Assembly (NCBI GenBank): GCA_016788115.1
Contig: JAEURR010000005.1
Span: 1-64,000 of the forward strand
Length of the DNA stretch: 64,000 nucleotides
Reading direction: 5' to 3'
Source: Chthonomonas sp.
GTDB taxonomy: Bacteria > Armatimonadota > Fimbriimonadia > Fimbriimonadales > Fimbriimonadaceae
Shown: positions 34,374 through 43,908 of the stretch, one piece after another
Layout: every line of letters begins with the position of its first letter
Position numbering within the stretch: position 1 is the first letter of the stretch
Translations under genes and position numbers: made by a program
The notes under the pieces: generated by a model
Told to the model about the DNA's origin: nothing
Seen by the model: only the letters and a program-made list of their open reading frames with translations
Databases searched by the model: none

Positions 34374-35159
34374 ATGTCTTTGCGCAAGGCTTTTACCCTT
34401 ATTGAGCTCTTGGTCGTCATCGCCATCATCGCCATCCTGGCCGCCATTCTGTTCCCCGTTTTTGCCCAGGCAAAGGAAGCTGCGAAGCTCACCTCGGCGA
34501 CGGCACAGATGCGCCAGCTTAGCGTTTCGGTCATGTTGTACGCCCAGGACAGCGACGATTCTTTCGTCCCTGCGACGATCTACACCACCGACCCGGCTCC
34601 GTACGTGATCTGGTCGCAAATGATCTATCCGTATGTGAAGAACAAGGACATCTTCAAGGCACCGGGTACCACCGGCAAGTACGCGGAAGACTGGGCCACC
34701 AGAAACCAGCAGAACGTCGGCCTAAATGGCGCGACGGCCGTTGACTTGAGCGCAGCCGGATGCTCCGAGGGTCAAGCGGTCACCACCGGTTGTGAGGGAT
34801 TCAAGACGCCAGCAAACTTCTCGCAGGCAACTGAGACTGCCCGCACCGGCCTCTTGGCGACCACCCCGCACGGCCCGCTTTCCTCGAAGTATCGCGGCTA
34901 CAGCTTCAGCCCATACAATGGCACGACGTTCACTGCTGACCCACAGCTGAGCCCACCGCTCGTTTCGGATCGGGACTTGGTGGCCGAGTTGGGAGCGAGC
35001 CTTTCGCCAAGCCAGCTTAAGCCAATCTACGCACTCTACAGCGCTACCAAGAAGAACGATGGCAAGACGCCCGTCGTCTACGCTGACGGACACGTGAAGG
35101 CCATGAGCGCCAACCAGATCCTTGGCCGAGCGGGCAGTACCATCTGGCGCTTCCGCTAA
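34374..35159 (+). CDS. type II pseudopilin-like protein with prepilin N-terminus
   Basis: 261 residues from ATG 34374. The N-terminus SLRKAFTLIELLVVIAII is a class III prepilin signal: cleavage before the methylated Phe, with Glu at +5 and a long helix. It continues to FPVFAQAKEAAK, the variant seen very commonly in Armatimonadota. The C-terminal domain ends with a DGHVKAM strand, like the H-x9-DG tail of related pseudopilins. A prepilin peptidase is needed but not encoded here. In these bacteria such genes are numerous and mostly of unknown role. Confidence 0.85.
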   Translation: MSLRKAFTLIELLVVIAIIAILAAILFPVFAQAKEAAKLTSATAQMRQLSVSVMLYAQDSDDSFVPATIYTTDPAPYVIWSQMIYPYVKNKDIFKAPGTTGKYAEDWATRNQQNVGLNGATAVDLSAAGCSEGQAVTTGCEGFKTPANFSQATETARTGLLATTPHGPLSSKYRGYSFSPYNGTTFTADPQLSPPLVSDRDLVAELGASLSPSQLKPIYALYSATKKNDGKTPVVYADGHVKAMSANQILGRAGSTIWRFR

Positions 35160-36724
35160 TCGACGAGCTTGACTGGCGGTCCGAATACCGCCTCGAACGC
35201 CCCGGCTGGCGGAACGTTTGGAAATGCCCAGACGCGCGCACCGGGGAGTTCGATCGCTTTGAGCAGGCACTCGCCCTTCAGCGGCCCACTTTTCTTCTCG
35301 GTCGCGAGCACCAGCGGCTCACCGGGCAATAAGGACGTCGCGGTGAACAGTACCGTCTCGGGTGTGCCGCTTCCCCGCACAGAGTGCATACTCAGCACCC
35401 GGTTCGGAGTTGAGAACTCGCCGAACGGGTGGTCCTTTCGGAAAATTTGGTGCCGCGACTCGCGCATTCCACCTGCCTGATCAAGCTCTAGCATCGCGTC
35501 CAGGAGTCCGGCCCGCACTTGCATCGTGGGCGACACGCCTAGCCCCAATGCCAGTGCAAGCGTCCCAGATGCTTCGGCACTGACCGCCGGGTCCAACGTG
35601 TCCCAAGCGATCCAGTCCGCTGCCGTCTGTAGCCAGTCGGACCGCCGTGCGGGAGCAACAATCTGACCAAGGAGCAAGTATGCGGCCACGAGTTCAGACG
35701 TCGTCCCCGCAGCCGAGCGCTGAAGCCCATTCGGGAAGCGCTGCGCAAAGGAGTTCAGCTCGCTCATCGCGACTTCCCGGACCGCACTACTGCGCGAGGA
35801 CAGCGAATTGGCCATCGCGAGCCGCAGGACGCTCGCCGCATCGTTGAACACGATGCGCGGGAGCCCTGGGTCCCTGCTCGTGAGCGCGCGCCCGGGCAAC
35901 GGTCGTACGTCGGGCAAAACGAGTTCGACGGAATCCTTCTTGAAGACCCGCGGCCCATCCGATATCGGGCGACCCAAAAGCCCCCGAACACCCACTTGCC
36001 GCGCGGACTTGTTGAGGATCAGCCGCTCCCAAGCTTGTGGCATCGTCGCGCCCACACCGTCAAATTTGAACTGCGCCACCAGCCCGTCGGCAGTCCGGTT
36101 GGCACGGACCTCGGACAACCGCGTGGAGGGCGAAGTCCACCTGGGCAGCGAGGGCTGCAGCGCTTTGACTAGGCGGCCTAGGTCGGCAGCCGTCACCGTC
36201 GGGTAACCGCGCGCACCGAAGGGCGCAATCACCCGGACCCATCCGGACAACTGCGAACCGGAGCGAATGATCCACTCGCCCGGTCGCCCATCGATCTTCA
36301 TGGTCGTCAGCTGATCGGGGAAGCAAAAGAGAATCGGCGGCTGGTCGTCGCGAAAGCTCAGGGCGATGAACTTCGAAGGCGCGCAAAGGACGCCAGGAGC
36401 GACGCTTCCCTCTTGCCAGGACAGATACGGGGCACCGAGCGAGCTAACCCGCAGCGCGAACCCCGCGGTGAAGAACATCTCGAACCCCTCCGAAAACCCG
36501 GATGCGCGGAGTCGGGTGGGTGAAAGTTTGGCGGGCGCAACGGACAAGCCGCGCACTGCCAGGCGATCCCAATCTACCTTGGCGTCCCTCAACGGAAAGG
36601 CGAACTGCAGCTCGTCTGAGCGGGCGTTCGTGATCTTGAAGCCAGCAGCCGAAATCCGAAAGTCGCGGACCGGCAGCAGCGCCACGCACACCTGCACCGA
36701 CAGCAAGCTCGCCGCCAGCCCCAA
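35156..36724 (-). CDS. large unknown envelope protein
   Basis: 522 residues from a TTG at 36722-36724, immediately after the stop of the LptD-like gene; the frame extends further upstream but that part overlaps the previous gene. The start is uncertain and a GTG at 36697 is an alternative. A hydrophobic segment (GLAASLLSVQVCVALLPV) looks like a signal or anchor. The rest is a mix of beta-rich and helical regions with no family I recognise. It is coupled to the upstream gene, so a joint function at the envelope is likely. Confidence 0.6.
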   Translation of the reverse strand: MGLAASLLSVQVCVALLPVRDFRISAAGFKITNARSDELQFAFPLRDAKVDWDRLAVRGLSVAPAKLSPTRLRASGFSEGFEMFFTAGFALRVSSLGAPYLSWQEGSVAPGVLCAPSKFIALSFRDDQPPILFCFPDQLTTMKIDGRPGEWIIRSGSQLSGWVRVIAPFGARGYPTVTAADLGRLVKALQPSLPRWTSPSTRLSEVRANRTADGLVAQFKFDGVGATMPQAWERLILNKSARQVGVRGLLGRPISDGPRVFKKDSVELVLPDVRPLPGRALTSRDPGLPRIVFNDAASVLRLAMANSLSSRSSAVREVAMSELNSFAQRFPNGLQRSAAGTTSELVAAYLLLGQIVAPARRSDWLQTAADWIAWDTLDPAVSAEASGTLALALGLGVSPTMQVRAGLLDAMLELDQAGGMRESRHQIFRKDHPFGEFSTPNRVLSMHSVRGSGTPETVLFTATSLLPGEPLVLATEKKSGPLKGECLLKAIELPGARVWAFPNVPPAGAFEAVFGPPVKLVD

Positions 36725-36725
36725 G

Positions 36726-38720
36726 CTACGGCAGGGTCGAGCCAAGAATCTCCAATCCGATGCGTCGCGTACGCTGCGACCAGCTAAGCCCCACTTCACG
36801 AATACCCAGAGTGTAGCCGACGAAGAAGGTCGAGTCGGTGAACTTGCTACCCGCAAACTGTTCGGTCGTAATGCCCGCTCCCAACCGGATGAGCGGCGTG
36901 ACTCGGTAGCTCGCGTCGCCATAGCCCACCAGGCGCGCCACGCCCAAGCTCTTGTTCACATTGAAGCTTGCCGAAAGACTGCCGACTTCCAACCGCGTGT
37001 ACATCGACAGCGCGTGTTGGCCCAGCAGCTTGGAGTTGAACCCGTCGTTGCGATAGTCGTACGTCAACCGAGTCGAGAGATTTCTTGCGATTTGGGTCAA
37101 AAAGGTCACTGCTCCCGTGGTGGTCAGACCCGCATTAACGTTTTTGCCATAGAGCTTGCTCACAGCGAAGCTCGCATCGACCGATGTCCGCGGCCCGAAC
37201 CGGAAGGTGTTGCTTTGCAGGCGCGACCGGACGCCGTAAGCCAACTGGGTCGAGCGCTGCGAGCCGGATCGGTACTGGTTGGCGTTTGCGGTGAGTCCCG
37301 TGTAGAATCTCGCCGGAAACCTTCCGAGTGTCGTCGGATCCTTCTCCAAAGTCATGTAGTGGCTCTGCTGGGTGAACGAGACGCCGCGCAGGCTCTTGCC
37401 CAGGCTGCCGCTATAAATGCCCGCGAACCCGGTGAACTGCCGCGACAAGTTCATCGACCCAAAGACGCTTCGGTTGGCAGGCGTATCGAGCTGGAAAGTC
37501 CCCGAAGAGCGATCATCGAACCGGAAGAACTGGCGCGCCGAGAGCCCCCAATCCTTGCGGCCCAGACTCGTCACGTCGAGCCCTCCCTCCGATTCATCGC
37601 CCTTGTTCCACTTGATTTCGTAGTCCATGAAGACCCCGCGGCTCGCGCCAGAACCGACCCCGTACCGGTTACCGATCCGCATGCGCAGCAGACTCGTCTG
37701 CCCTGGACGCATGCTGGTGTAGTACGGATAGTTCACCGCGAGCTGGCTGCCGGTCATCTCAATGAACTGGTCGCTCAGAGGCGGCAATGGACTCGAGGCG
37801 CTCAGTTGGTAGTAAGGGACCCGCAAAACCTTGGTTCCCTGGTACAGCACCGCCGCATTCTGGAATTGAATCTCTCTGCGCGGAAACGCGACGATGCGCT
37901 GGGCGGTTACGAGGGTGAGCGTTTCACTCAGGTCGCGGAAGGCGAAAGTCGTCGGGGCGAGCGGGGTCCTCATCGGCTCGTTCTTCAGCCCGTCAATCGA
38001 TACTGGCCCGCGCCCGATCCGTTCGGTGGTGTTCGCACGCAAGAACGGGAACCGCACACCGGGCTTCGAGATCTGCTCTATGCGCTCACCGATGCCCGTG
38101 CCGGTCTTCTCGCGCAGGTTGTAGAGGAGCTCGTCATACTCTGCCGATTCGCGACCGATCTTGATGCGTGCCTTGCGGGCTTTGACTTCGTAGCCCGGGA
38201 CGCTGAGTTGCAGGTCATCGGCTTCGATCTGGATATCCCGATAGCGGAGAGTTACGCCCTTGTTGGGACCGGCAGCCTCAATGACCTTCCACTCCGAGCT
38301 GTAAACCATACTCCCGCGCGAGACGATCTCGAAGTACTCCTTCGCACTGGAGAGCTGTGCCTTGCTTTCGACAAAGTCGAAGGTCATCAGTGCACTCGCG
38401 TTGAATTCGGCAGCAGTGGCCGTGATGCGCGCTCGGCCCGGCGACGCGCTGGCCACTAGCAGTGCGCTGGCAAAACCGTTGACCGTCGTTAGGACGTTCT
38501 GTCGGAACGACCCGAGGTTCGTGTCGAAGAGGATCTGGGTGCCGTCCGGCACCAGCGCTCCGCGGTTGTCCCGCACCTCTGCTTTGATGGTAATGGTGCT
38601 GCGACCGTTGGCGACCTCGACGGTTGGGAAGGCAGTGAGTGTGATGACGCCCTCGCGCCCAAAAGCCAAGCAGACTGCAAGCGTCAGGACGAGGCAAGCG
38701 AGAATACGGGCGATCGACAT
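36726..38720 (-). CDS. invasin-type Ig domain fused to an LptD/OstA-like outer-membrane barrel
   Basis: 664 residues from ATG 38718-38720. Signal peptide (ARILACLVLTLAVCLAFG). Residues 25-115 form a bacterial Ig-like (Big_1) domain, with GALVPDGTQILFDTNLGSF and PGRARITATAAEFNASALM. Residues 125-190 look like the OstA/LptA beta-jellyroll (LRYRDIQIEADDLQLSVPGY). The rest is a beta-barrel of many strands, ending VGLSWSQRTRRIGLEILG. LptD inserts lipopolysaccharide into the outer membrane; whether this is the main LptD or a relative with an extra Ig domain is unknown. The next gene overlaps its end. Confidence 0.65.
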   Translation of the reverse strand: MSIARILACLVLTLAVCLAFGREGVITLTAFPTVEVANGRSTITIKAEVRDNRGALVPDGTQILFDTNLGSFRQNVLTTVNGFASALLVASASPGRARITATAAEFNASALMTFDFVESKAQLSSAKEYFEIVSRGSMVYSSEWKVIEAAGPNKGVTLRYRDIQIEADDLQLSVPGYEVKARKARIKIGRESAEYDELLYNLREKTGTGIGERIEQISKPGVRFPFLRANTTERIGRGPVSIDGLKNEPMRTPLAPTTFAFRDLSETLTLVTAQRIVAFPRREIQFQNAAVLYQGTKVLRVPYYQLSASSPLPPLSDQFIEMTGSQLAVNYPYYTSMRPGQTSLLRMRIGNRYGVGSGASRGVFMDYEIKWNKGDESEGGLDVTSLGRKDWGLSARQFFRFDDRSSGTFQLDTPANRSVFGSMNLSRQFTGFAGIYSGSLGKSLRGVSFTQQSHYMTLEKDPTTLGRFPARFYTGLTANANQYRSGSQRSTQLAYGVRSRLQSNTFRFGPRTSVDASFAVSKLYGKNVNAGLTTTGAVTFLTQIARNLSTRLTYDYRNDGFNSKLLGQHALSMYTRLEVGSLSASFNVNKSLGVARLVGYGDASYRVTPLIRLGAGITTEQFAGSKFTDSTFFVGYTLGIREVGLSWSQRTRRIGLEILGSTLP

Positions 38721-38736
38721 GGACACTCTTAAGACG

Positions 38737-38770
38737 AAAGGGCGGCATCCAAAGTTGGAAGCCGCCCTTT
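38737..38770 (-). terminator. strong terminator after the large FlgD-Ig protein gene
   Basis: AAAGGGCGGC (38737-38746) pairs with GCCGCCCTTT (38761-38770) and an inner stem TCCAA/TTGGA sits in the loop. On the minus strand the stem is followed by TTTCGTCTT. Confidence 0.78.
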
Positions 38771-38787
38771 CGATTTGTTAGGTCCGC

Positions 38788-41685
38788 TTAGCGGACGACG
38801 TTGATCGGAACGAACTTGCGTACTCGCTCGCCCGATGCGGTTTCAGCGACGATCTCGACCTGGTAGGCACCCGGGGCAACCGCACGATTTGCGTTATCGC
38901 GCATCTGCCACGTGGCGGTGTTCTGACCAGCTCCGTCAGCCCGGCCTCGGGTCAGTGTGTACACTTCCTTGCCCGATCCATTCAGGATGCGGATTGAAGT
39001 GTTGGCACCAGCCGAGAGAGCGTAGTTGATGCTGAACCCAGATCGCGAATCTCGACCCGTTCGGGTCACGAGCACGTCGCCGATGAGAGCTCGAGCTGCC
39101 GCGCCCGGCTGCATCTGGACCGTGAGTTCGCGAGTGCCTGGCTGATCCATGCGGAAGGTGTAGCTACCGTTGAATCGGAGGTCACGCGTCGTCTTGGTGG
39201 CCGGATCGACTACTTGCAAGTTCACGTTGCGCGGCACCGTCGAAATGTTCGGCCAAGTGACCGTCACATCGCCTGAAACTTCCGACTTCACGAGAACCTT
39301 CCATTCCTTACGGCCTGCGCCTTCGGCGAGCGACTGTGCCAGCCGGGTTGCCTTACCGTTCAGCTCACCTGCGATGCTCACTTGGAGCTTGCTATTGATG
39401 GCCGCCGGTGGCTCGACGATTGCAAGTTGCTTGGAAGCCAACGCGGTGGCGGCAACGCCCACGTAGTTGTTAGCGTCGAGACCTTGGCCATTGCGGGCCG
39501 TCAGCTGCAGTCTCCACTGCTTCTCAGTCTGCTGCCACTTGGAACCAGGTCGGTTTCCGGTCGAGCGCTCGCTATTCGGCAGGCCCTCGGAGTAAATGGC
39601 AGGCCAAGTGATTCGAATCGGGTTAAACGAGGTCACGTAGACCCAGTAACCCTGACTCGGAAGAACCTGGTCGGCCGAACCGGTCGTGAACTCGTAGGTG
39701 CCTGAAGTTGGGTCCTCTGGATTTCGCTTCCAGTAGGCCAAGCTCGAATTCACCAATCCCGAATCCACCAGCTCTTGCCAAGTGAGCGATTGCGCTGGGG
39801 AATCGTCCGCGACAGCCACGAGTTGGCTGAGGGTGACCGGATAGTTGTATGGGTTGCCGATCATGTTCCAGCCTGGCTTCAGGATCGTCACCTGACCACC
39901 GGTTGTCGCATCGGACGGCGAACTTGCACCCGAGAGCGTAAGCAGACCTTGGTCGGTCACCGGAACGATCCACAGACCGTTCGCACGGGTCGCTGAAGTC
40001 ACCGGGACGTACTCGCCCAGTTCCGGCTCCCAGCGATAGGCCAGATAATCGATGCCTTGCTTCAGTCCGAGAATCGCGTCCAGCGAGCTGTCAGCGAAAC
40101 TCCAGGGAAACGTCATGAAGTTCGGCCCTTCGGCAATGCGGACAGTCGGCGTTGCCGCAACGAGGATGCTTCCTTCCAACGTGCGCGCCGGACCAGTCGC
40201 AGGCTCCACCTTGAGGGTGAATGGCAACTTGCCAAATGCTGTGCCGTCGGCAACAACCGACCACGAAATGTTGGAAATCTGGTTCGGCTCAATCCGCGAG
40301 ATGATCTTCGTCTTGGCTTCGCCGGTATCCAGCACTAAGCCTGAACCTTCTTTCAGCTCAAGCGTCAATCGAACGTTGGTAAGTGGGACCTCTTGATCCA
40401 CCGTCGCGTACTGGTTGTCGATGTGGACGTAGATCTGCATCGGGTTGGGATCCAACCCATTGCTACCAGCACCTGTCGAGATCAGACGGGGAGCGTCAAT
40501 GATCGTCGTGTAAGGATCACGGTAGTCACCCACCGACCAGGGGGATCGGATGTACTGAATTACATCTCGGGTACCGAATGCAGCAACCGCTTCCGGCTTG
40601 ATGGTCTGCAGATAGGCAGTATCAGAGATGTAGGTATCCGAAACTTCCTGAATCGGATCGGCTGCTGCATCAAGAACGGGATCACCAACTCCAAAATCGG
40701 TGTAAACACGGGGAAGCATTGCGTTCCCGTAGAGCTGACCTGGCCAGCCGGGTCCGCCGTAGTCACCGATGACGAAGTGCTCAACTGGGGTGGCATCGGG
40801 CGTTTGAGGCGTTGGGTCGTTGTCAACGCGAATACCGTAAGGCGTGGATTGCCCCCACTGGAAGTTGGCGTACGACGGGAAATTCTGTCGCGAGCGAATG
40901 AACGCGCGCTGAATGCGAACGGGTTTGGTGGTTGGCGTCGTGTTGTATCCAATCCAGACCTGACCGTCAGAAGTTGGACCCTTTGCAAAACCGGACGCGC
41001 TTCCGATCGTGGTATTCGCCTGGGTGTTGCCAGCAGTATCGCCGGTATCAGAGCGCATCCCGACGAACGTACCAAAGCGCAAACCTAAGTAGAGGATGTT
41101 TGCGGTCGTATTGCGCATGCGCCACCGCATGCGTACGGCGTCACCAAGAACCCGCGTTTCGAGGTTGATATCTGCTCCGCCGTCAGCGTAGCTGGCGACA
41201 AAATAGCGCTTACTCGCGCCAACGTACCAGCCGCGCAACCCGCCCTCGCCAAAGAGCTTGAGCTTCTGGTCCGAGGCGACCGCTGGATCGGAGTAGCGGA
41301 TGATCTTGGCGTATGAGAAGTCGCCTACCGGATCAAACGGGGCGCCCATGGACAACGCAATGTTGTCGTCGAAGGACGACTGCTGCGAACCGACGGGGCC
41401 CGTGAAGAAACAGAATCGGCCCGAGGCATCCATCGTACGGCTGCTCGGAGCGTAGCACGGTCCGTTCATGCCGCCCATGGTGACGGTCCCGACAACGCCC
41501 ATGTTGACGTTGATAAAGTCGTTCCCAGTACCTATGAAGCCATAAGGCGTCGAGTACGGCGTCATGTTCATCGGGTCGATACACTCGTAGTACCAAAGCC
41601 CGCGACCCTGAGCGTGGGCGTGCTGCAGAGAGCCCAGCGCCACTACTCCAAAAGCGATCCATTTGCAATTGCTCATCTTGACCAT
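38788..41685 (-). CDS. large secreted protein with C-terminal FlgD-type Ig domain
   Basis: 965 residues from ATG 41685; an ATG at 41676 is also possible. Signal peptide (KWIAFGVVALGSLQHAHAQ). The first 500 residues are beta-rich with many Trp, Tyr and Asn. A region about 550-700 describes repeated strands (LSQLVAVADDSPAQSLTWQE). The last 75 residues are a FlgD-type Ig domain: SIRILNGSGKEVYTLTRG, NTATWQMRDNANRAVAPGAY and VRKFVPINVVR, a module often found at the end of type IX-like or surface proteins. Function unknown. A hairpin separates it from the gene upstream. Confidence 0.72.
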   Translation of the reverse strand: MVKMSNCKWIAFGVVALGSLQHAHAQGRGLWYYECIDPMNMTPYSTPYGFIGTGNDFINVNMGVVGTVTMGGMNGPCYAPSSRTMDASGRFCFFTGPVGSQQSSFDDNIALSMGAPFDPVGDFSYAKIIRYSDPAVASDQKLKLFGEGGLRGWYVGASKRYFVASYADGGADINLETRVLGDAVRMRWRMRNTTANILYLGLRFGTFVGMRSDTGDTAGNTQANTTIGSASGFAKGPTSDGQVWIGYNTTPTTKPVRIQRAFIRSRQNFPSYANFQWGQSTPYGIRVDNDPTPQTPDATPVEHFVIGDYGGPGWPGQLYGNAMLPRVYTDFGVGDPVLDAAADPIQEVSDTYISDTAYLQTIKPEAVAAFGTRDVIQYIRSPWSVGDYRDPYTTIIDAPRLISTGAGSNGLDPNPMQIYVHIDNQYATVDQEVPLTNVRLTLELKEGSGLVLDTGEAKTKIISRIEPNQISNISWSVVADGTAFGKLPFTLKVEPATGPARTLEGSILVAATPTVRIAEGPNFMTFPWSFADSSLDAILGLKQGIDYLAYRWEPELGEYVPVTSATRANGLWIVPVTDQGLLTLSGASSPSDATTGGQVTILKPGWNMIGNPYNYPVTLSQLVAVADDSPAQSLTWQELVDSGLVNSSLAYWKRNPEDPTSGTYEFTTGSADQVLPSQGYWVYVTSFNPIRITWPAIYSEGLPNSERSTGNRPGSKWQQTEKQWRLQLTARNGQGLDANNYVGVAATALASKQLAIVEPPAAINSKLQVSIAGELNGKATRLAQSLAEGAGRKEWKVLVKSEVSGDVTVTWPNISTVPRNVNLQVVDPATKTTRDLRFNGSYTFRMDQPGTRELTVQMQPGAAARALIGDVLVTRTGRDSRSGFSINYALSAGANTSIRILNGSGKEVYTLTRGRADGAGQNTATWQMRDNANRAVAPGAYQVEIVAETASGERVRKFVPINVVR

Positions 41686-41700
41686 CAAATCATCCTGAAA

Positions 41701-41732
41701 GGATGCCCCCAGCGGTTTCGTTGAGGGCATCC
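41701..41732 (-). terminator. hairpin between the CsgG-like and FlgD-Ig genes
   Basis: GGATGCCC (41701-41708) pairs with GGGCATCC (41725-41732). On the minus strand TTTC follows. It could be a weak terminator or an attenuator between two co-directional genes. Confidence 0.5.
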
Positions 41733-41770
41733 ATGGTTATCGGATTGTTACTCTCGAAGCATTGGACGAA

Positions 41771-43681
41771 CTAGGGGCTGGGTGGATTCACCGGTCTTTT
41801 GAATTTCCTTGCACCGCTGTAGGTGTAAGTCGTATTCTCAGCCGCGTTTCGCACCCCAACTCGCCAGTAGATGTCCGTGATTCCAGTGAATCCCTGATTC
41901 ACCGCCACTGCCCCAGGCGTCGAGACGGTACCCACTGCCGAAGTGTCCGTAAATCGGGACACGGTCAGTGTGTTGTTCGACGGGAACAGAGGATCGGACG
42001 AGAACTGCAGGATGTACTCGATGGGGATCGTGCTACCCGAACGGCGCATCGATTCGAATCGGAACACCGTCGGCACTGCCAGAGTAACCGCATCGTCCGG
42101 AGCCGTCAAAGTCGGCTGCCGGAACGGAGTGATCGTACTGTTCATGACCTTACGAGGGGTCACGCCGTAGCAGTAGTCCGCGCCGGTCGAGCCAGAAGTG
42201 CTACCCGTGCCGCCGCTGGTCGAACCTGTGCCGCCACTCGTCGAACCCGTGCCGCCACTGGTCGTGCCCGTGCCGCCACTGGTCGAACCGGTGCCACCGC
42301 TAGTCGTGCCTGTGCCGCCACTGGTCGTGCCTGTGCCGCCACTGGTCGTGCCGCCACCGTTTCCACCAGCATCTGGGCTATCCAGAGCGCTCGTGCGGTA
42401 GATCAGCTCGATCGAGTACTGATAAGGTACGCCCGAAGCGAGAGTTGCAGGAGTCGCCGCTGCTCCGCCACCCGATGGACCGTTACACAGTCCGGGGATC
42501 GCATCGCGCATGTCGTACCAAGGAGCGATCAGGGTGTTGAGACCGTCATCCACCGCGCTCGTTGCACGGCCGTCGACGACCATGATCGGGCCGGTGGCCA
42601 CGTCATTGCGCCAGATCTGCCACTGGAATCGATAGGGCTCCTTGATGAAGGCGTCCGGTCGCCAGCTAAGCTGGATCGCGAGGCGCGTATCATTGGCCGG
42701 CGGGAGCAGGCTAGCCGACAGATCCGTAATCGTGTTGTTATTGGAACTGCGACCGCTTCCTAGCAGAAAGACCGCAAGTCCGAGCACGAGAAGGACGGTG
42801 ATGATGGCCGAGGCGTTACCGCTCTTGCGATCACGCACGACGTCGCCGCCAGTCCATCCGGATTTCAGCTCAGGAACCTTGAAGACGACCTGAACGCGGT
42901 CGCCCGGTTGAACGCCACGAACCGACTTGCCCACGCGAACGAAGGCCGAATCCGGCTCAACGTCGGCGATCGTGCCGCTCGCAACCTGATTTTGGCCACG
43001 GGTCACGATGACTTCTTGACCGTTCTGGAAACCAGAGCGCGAACCTTGATTAATAAGAGCGTTCTTGTCGGTCGTATTCAGAACCGTCGCCTTCGGCAGC
43101 GTATTCGAGTTGATCGAACTCACTGCCTGGAATGCTGCTTGTGCAAGCGCGTCATTGATCAGCGTGCCGTTGTCCACATCGCCCGTTCGTACGGCCGACA
43201 TGCCCTTCAGAGCCGCGCCATTGACGACGGTGCCCGAAGCGATGTCGCGCACGATGACGCGAAGCTTGACTTCACCACGCTTGCCGCTGCCAGCGTCCAC
43301 CACGCGGGTGTCCACGACTTCGCCAGAGACAATAGTAGTCGCTTGCAAAGACTGCCCCAGGCGGACCAGCTCATTCTGGTTGCCGACAGGGTTCTGGTAG
43401 CCCAACTCGGTGACGAAACGGTTGACCGTCTCGGCGAGTGCCATGTCGTACCGATTCAGCTTGGCGAATTCGGTGTTCACGAACTCGGCGGCGGTTTTTC
43501 CAAGTCCAGCCTCCGACTTCGTTCGGTCCGCGAACTCCACCACGGCCCAAGTGTCGCGCAGCTCAAGTTGCGCCTGAGCTGTTCGCGTTCCCGCGATCAG
43601 CGTCAAAAGCGGCAACACGAGTGCAAAGATCGTGAATAAGCTAATTGCCTGTCCTGTTCCAGTCTTGATGAACCGTCTCAC
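41771..43681 (-). CDS. CsgG/LpoB-like exported protein with Gly/Thr/Ser repeats
   Basis: 636 residues from GTG 43679-43681, preceded by AGGAGG. Signal peptide (LFTIFALVLPLLTLIAGTRT). Residues 45-200 match the CsgG/LpoB-type pattern: WAVVEFADRTKSEAGLG, VSGEVVDTRVVD and LRVIVRDIASG. Residues 220-275 resemble the C-terminal domain of flagellar FlgT (GQEVIVTRGQNQVASGTIAD). A membrane-like helix (AIITVLLVLGLAVFLLG) follows, then a fibronectin-like part, eight seven-residue repeats (about 42185-42352) and a last beta domain. The role at the envelope is unknown. Upstream of the FlgD-Ig protein gene. Confidence 0.7.
   Translation of the reverse strand: MRRFIKTGTGQAISLFTIFALVLPLLTLIAGTRTAQAQLELRDTWAVVEFADRTKSEAGLGKTAAEFVNTEFAKLNRYDMALAETVNRFVTELGYQNPVGNQNELVRLGQSLQATTIVSGEVVDTRVVDAGSGKRGEVKLRVIVRDIASGTVVNGAALKGMSAVRTGDVDNGTLINDALAQAAFQAVSSINSNTLPKATVLNTTDKNALINQGSRSGFQNGQEVIVTRGQNQVASGTIADVEPDSAFVRVGKSVRGVQPGDRVQVVFKVPELKSGWTGGDVVRDRKSGNASAIITVLLVLGLAVFLLGSGRSSNNNTITDLSASLLPPANDTRLAIQLSWRPDAFIKEPYRFQWQIWRNDVATGPIMVVDGRATSAVDDGLNTLIAPWYDMRDAIPGLCNGPSGGGAAATPATLASGVPYQYSIELIYRTSALDSPDAGGNGGGTTSGGTGTTSGGTGTTSGGTGSTSGGTGTTSGGTGSTSGGTGSTSGGTGSTSGSTGADYCYGVTPRKVMNSTITPFRQPTLTAPDDAVTLAVPTVFRFESMRRSGSTIPIEYILQFSSDPLFPSNNTLTVSRFTDTSAVGTVSTPGAVAVNQGFTGITDIYWRVGVRNAAENTTYTYSGARKFKRPVNPPSP
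42185..42352 (-). repeat. 21-base tandem repeat, eight units, coding for (S/T)TSGGTG
   Basis: The DNA repeats every 21 bases and encodes seven residues, TTSGGTG or STSGGTG, between two beta domains of the CsgG-like protein. The copies differ by a few synonymous or Ser/Thr changes. Such Gly/Ser/Thr stretches are flexible linkers and their copy number often varies between strains. Confidence 0.85.
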
Positions 43682-43908
43682 TATGACGAGTCCTCCTCTT
43701 TACATCCTCTCGGCTTCGCCGCGCCCTTCGTCTTGACCCGGTAAAGGGACGGGTGGGACGCAACGCAATCCATCTTAGCCAATTGGCCCAGGATTGCGCA
43801 ACGACTCCCGCCAACACCCGTATCTCAAACGAACGAATTCGCTTAGAGATTCGGCGGAACCGCTTCAGAGTGGTGGTGCGAGTATAGCACGCAGTAATGG
43901 TGTTTGCC

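Noticed and set aside
36366-38459. 697-codon plus-strand open frame
   Set aside because: It is antisense to the LptD-like gene and the gene after it, has Arg/Pro-rich non-natural composition and no motif; such long antisense frames are expected at this GC content.
42185-42352. Regular repeats as a CRISPR array
   Set aside because: The period is 21 bases with no spacers, and it lies in frame inside a coding gene as a Gly/Ser/Thr linker.
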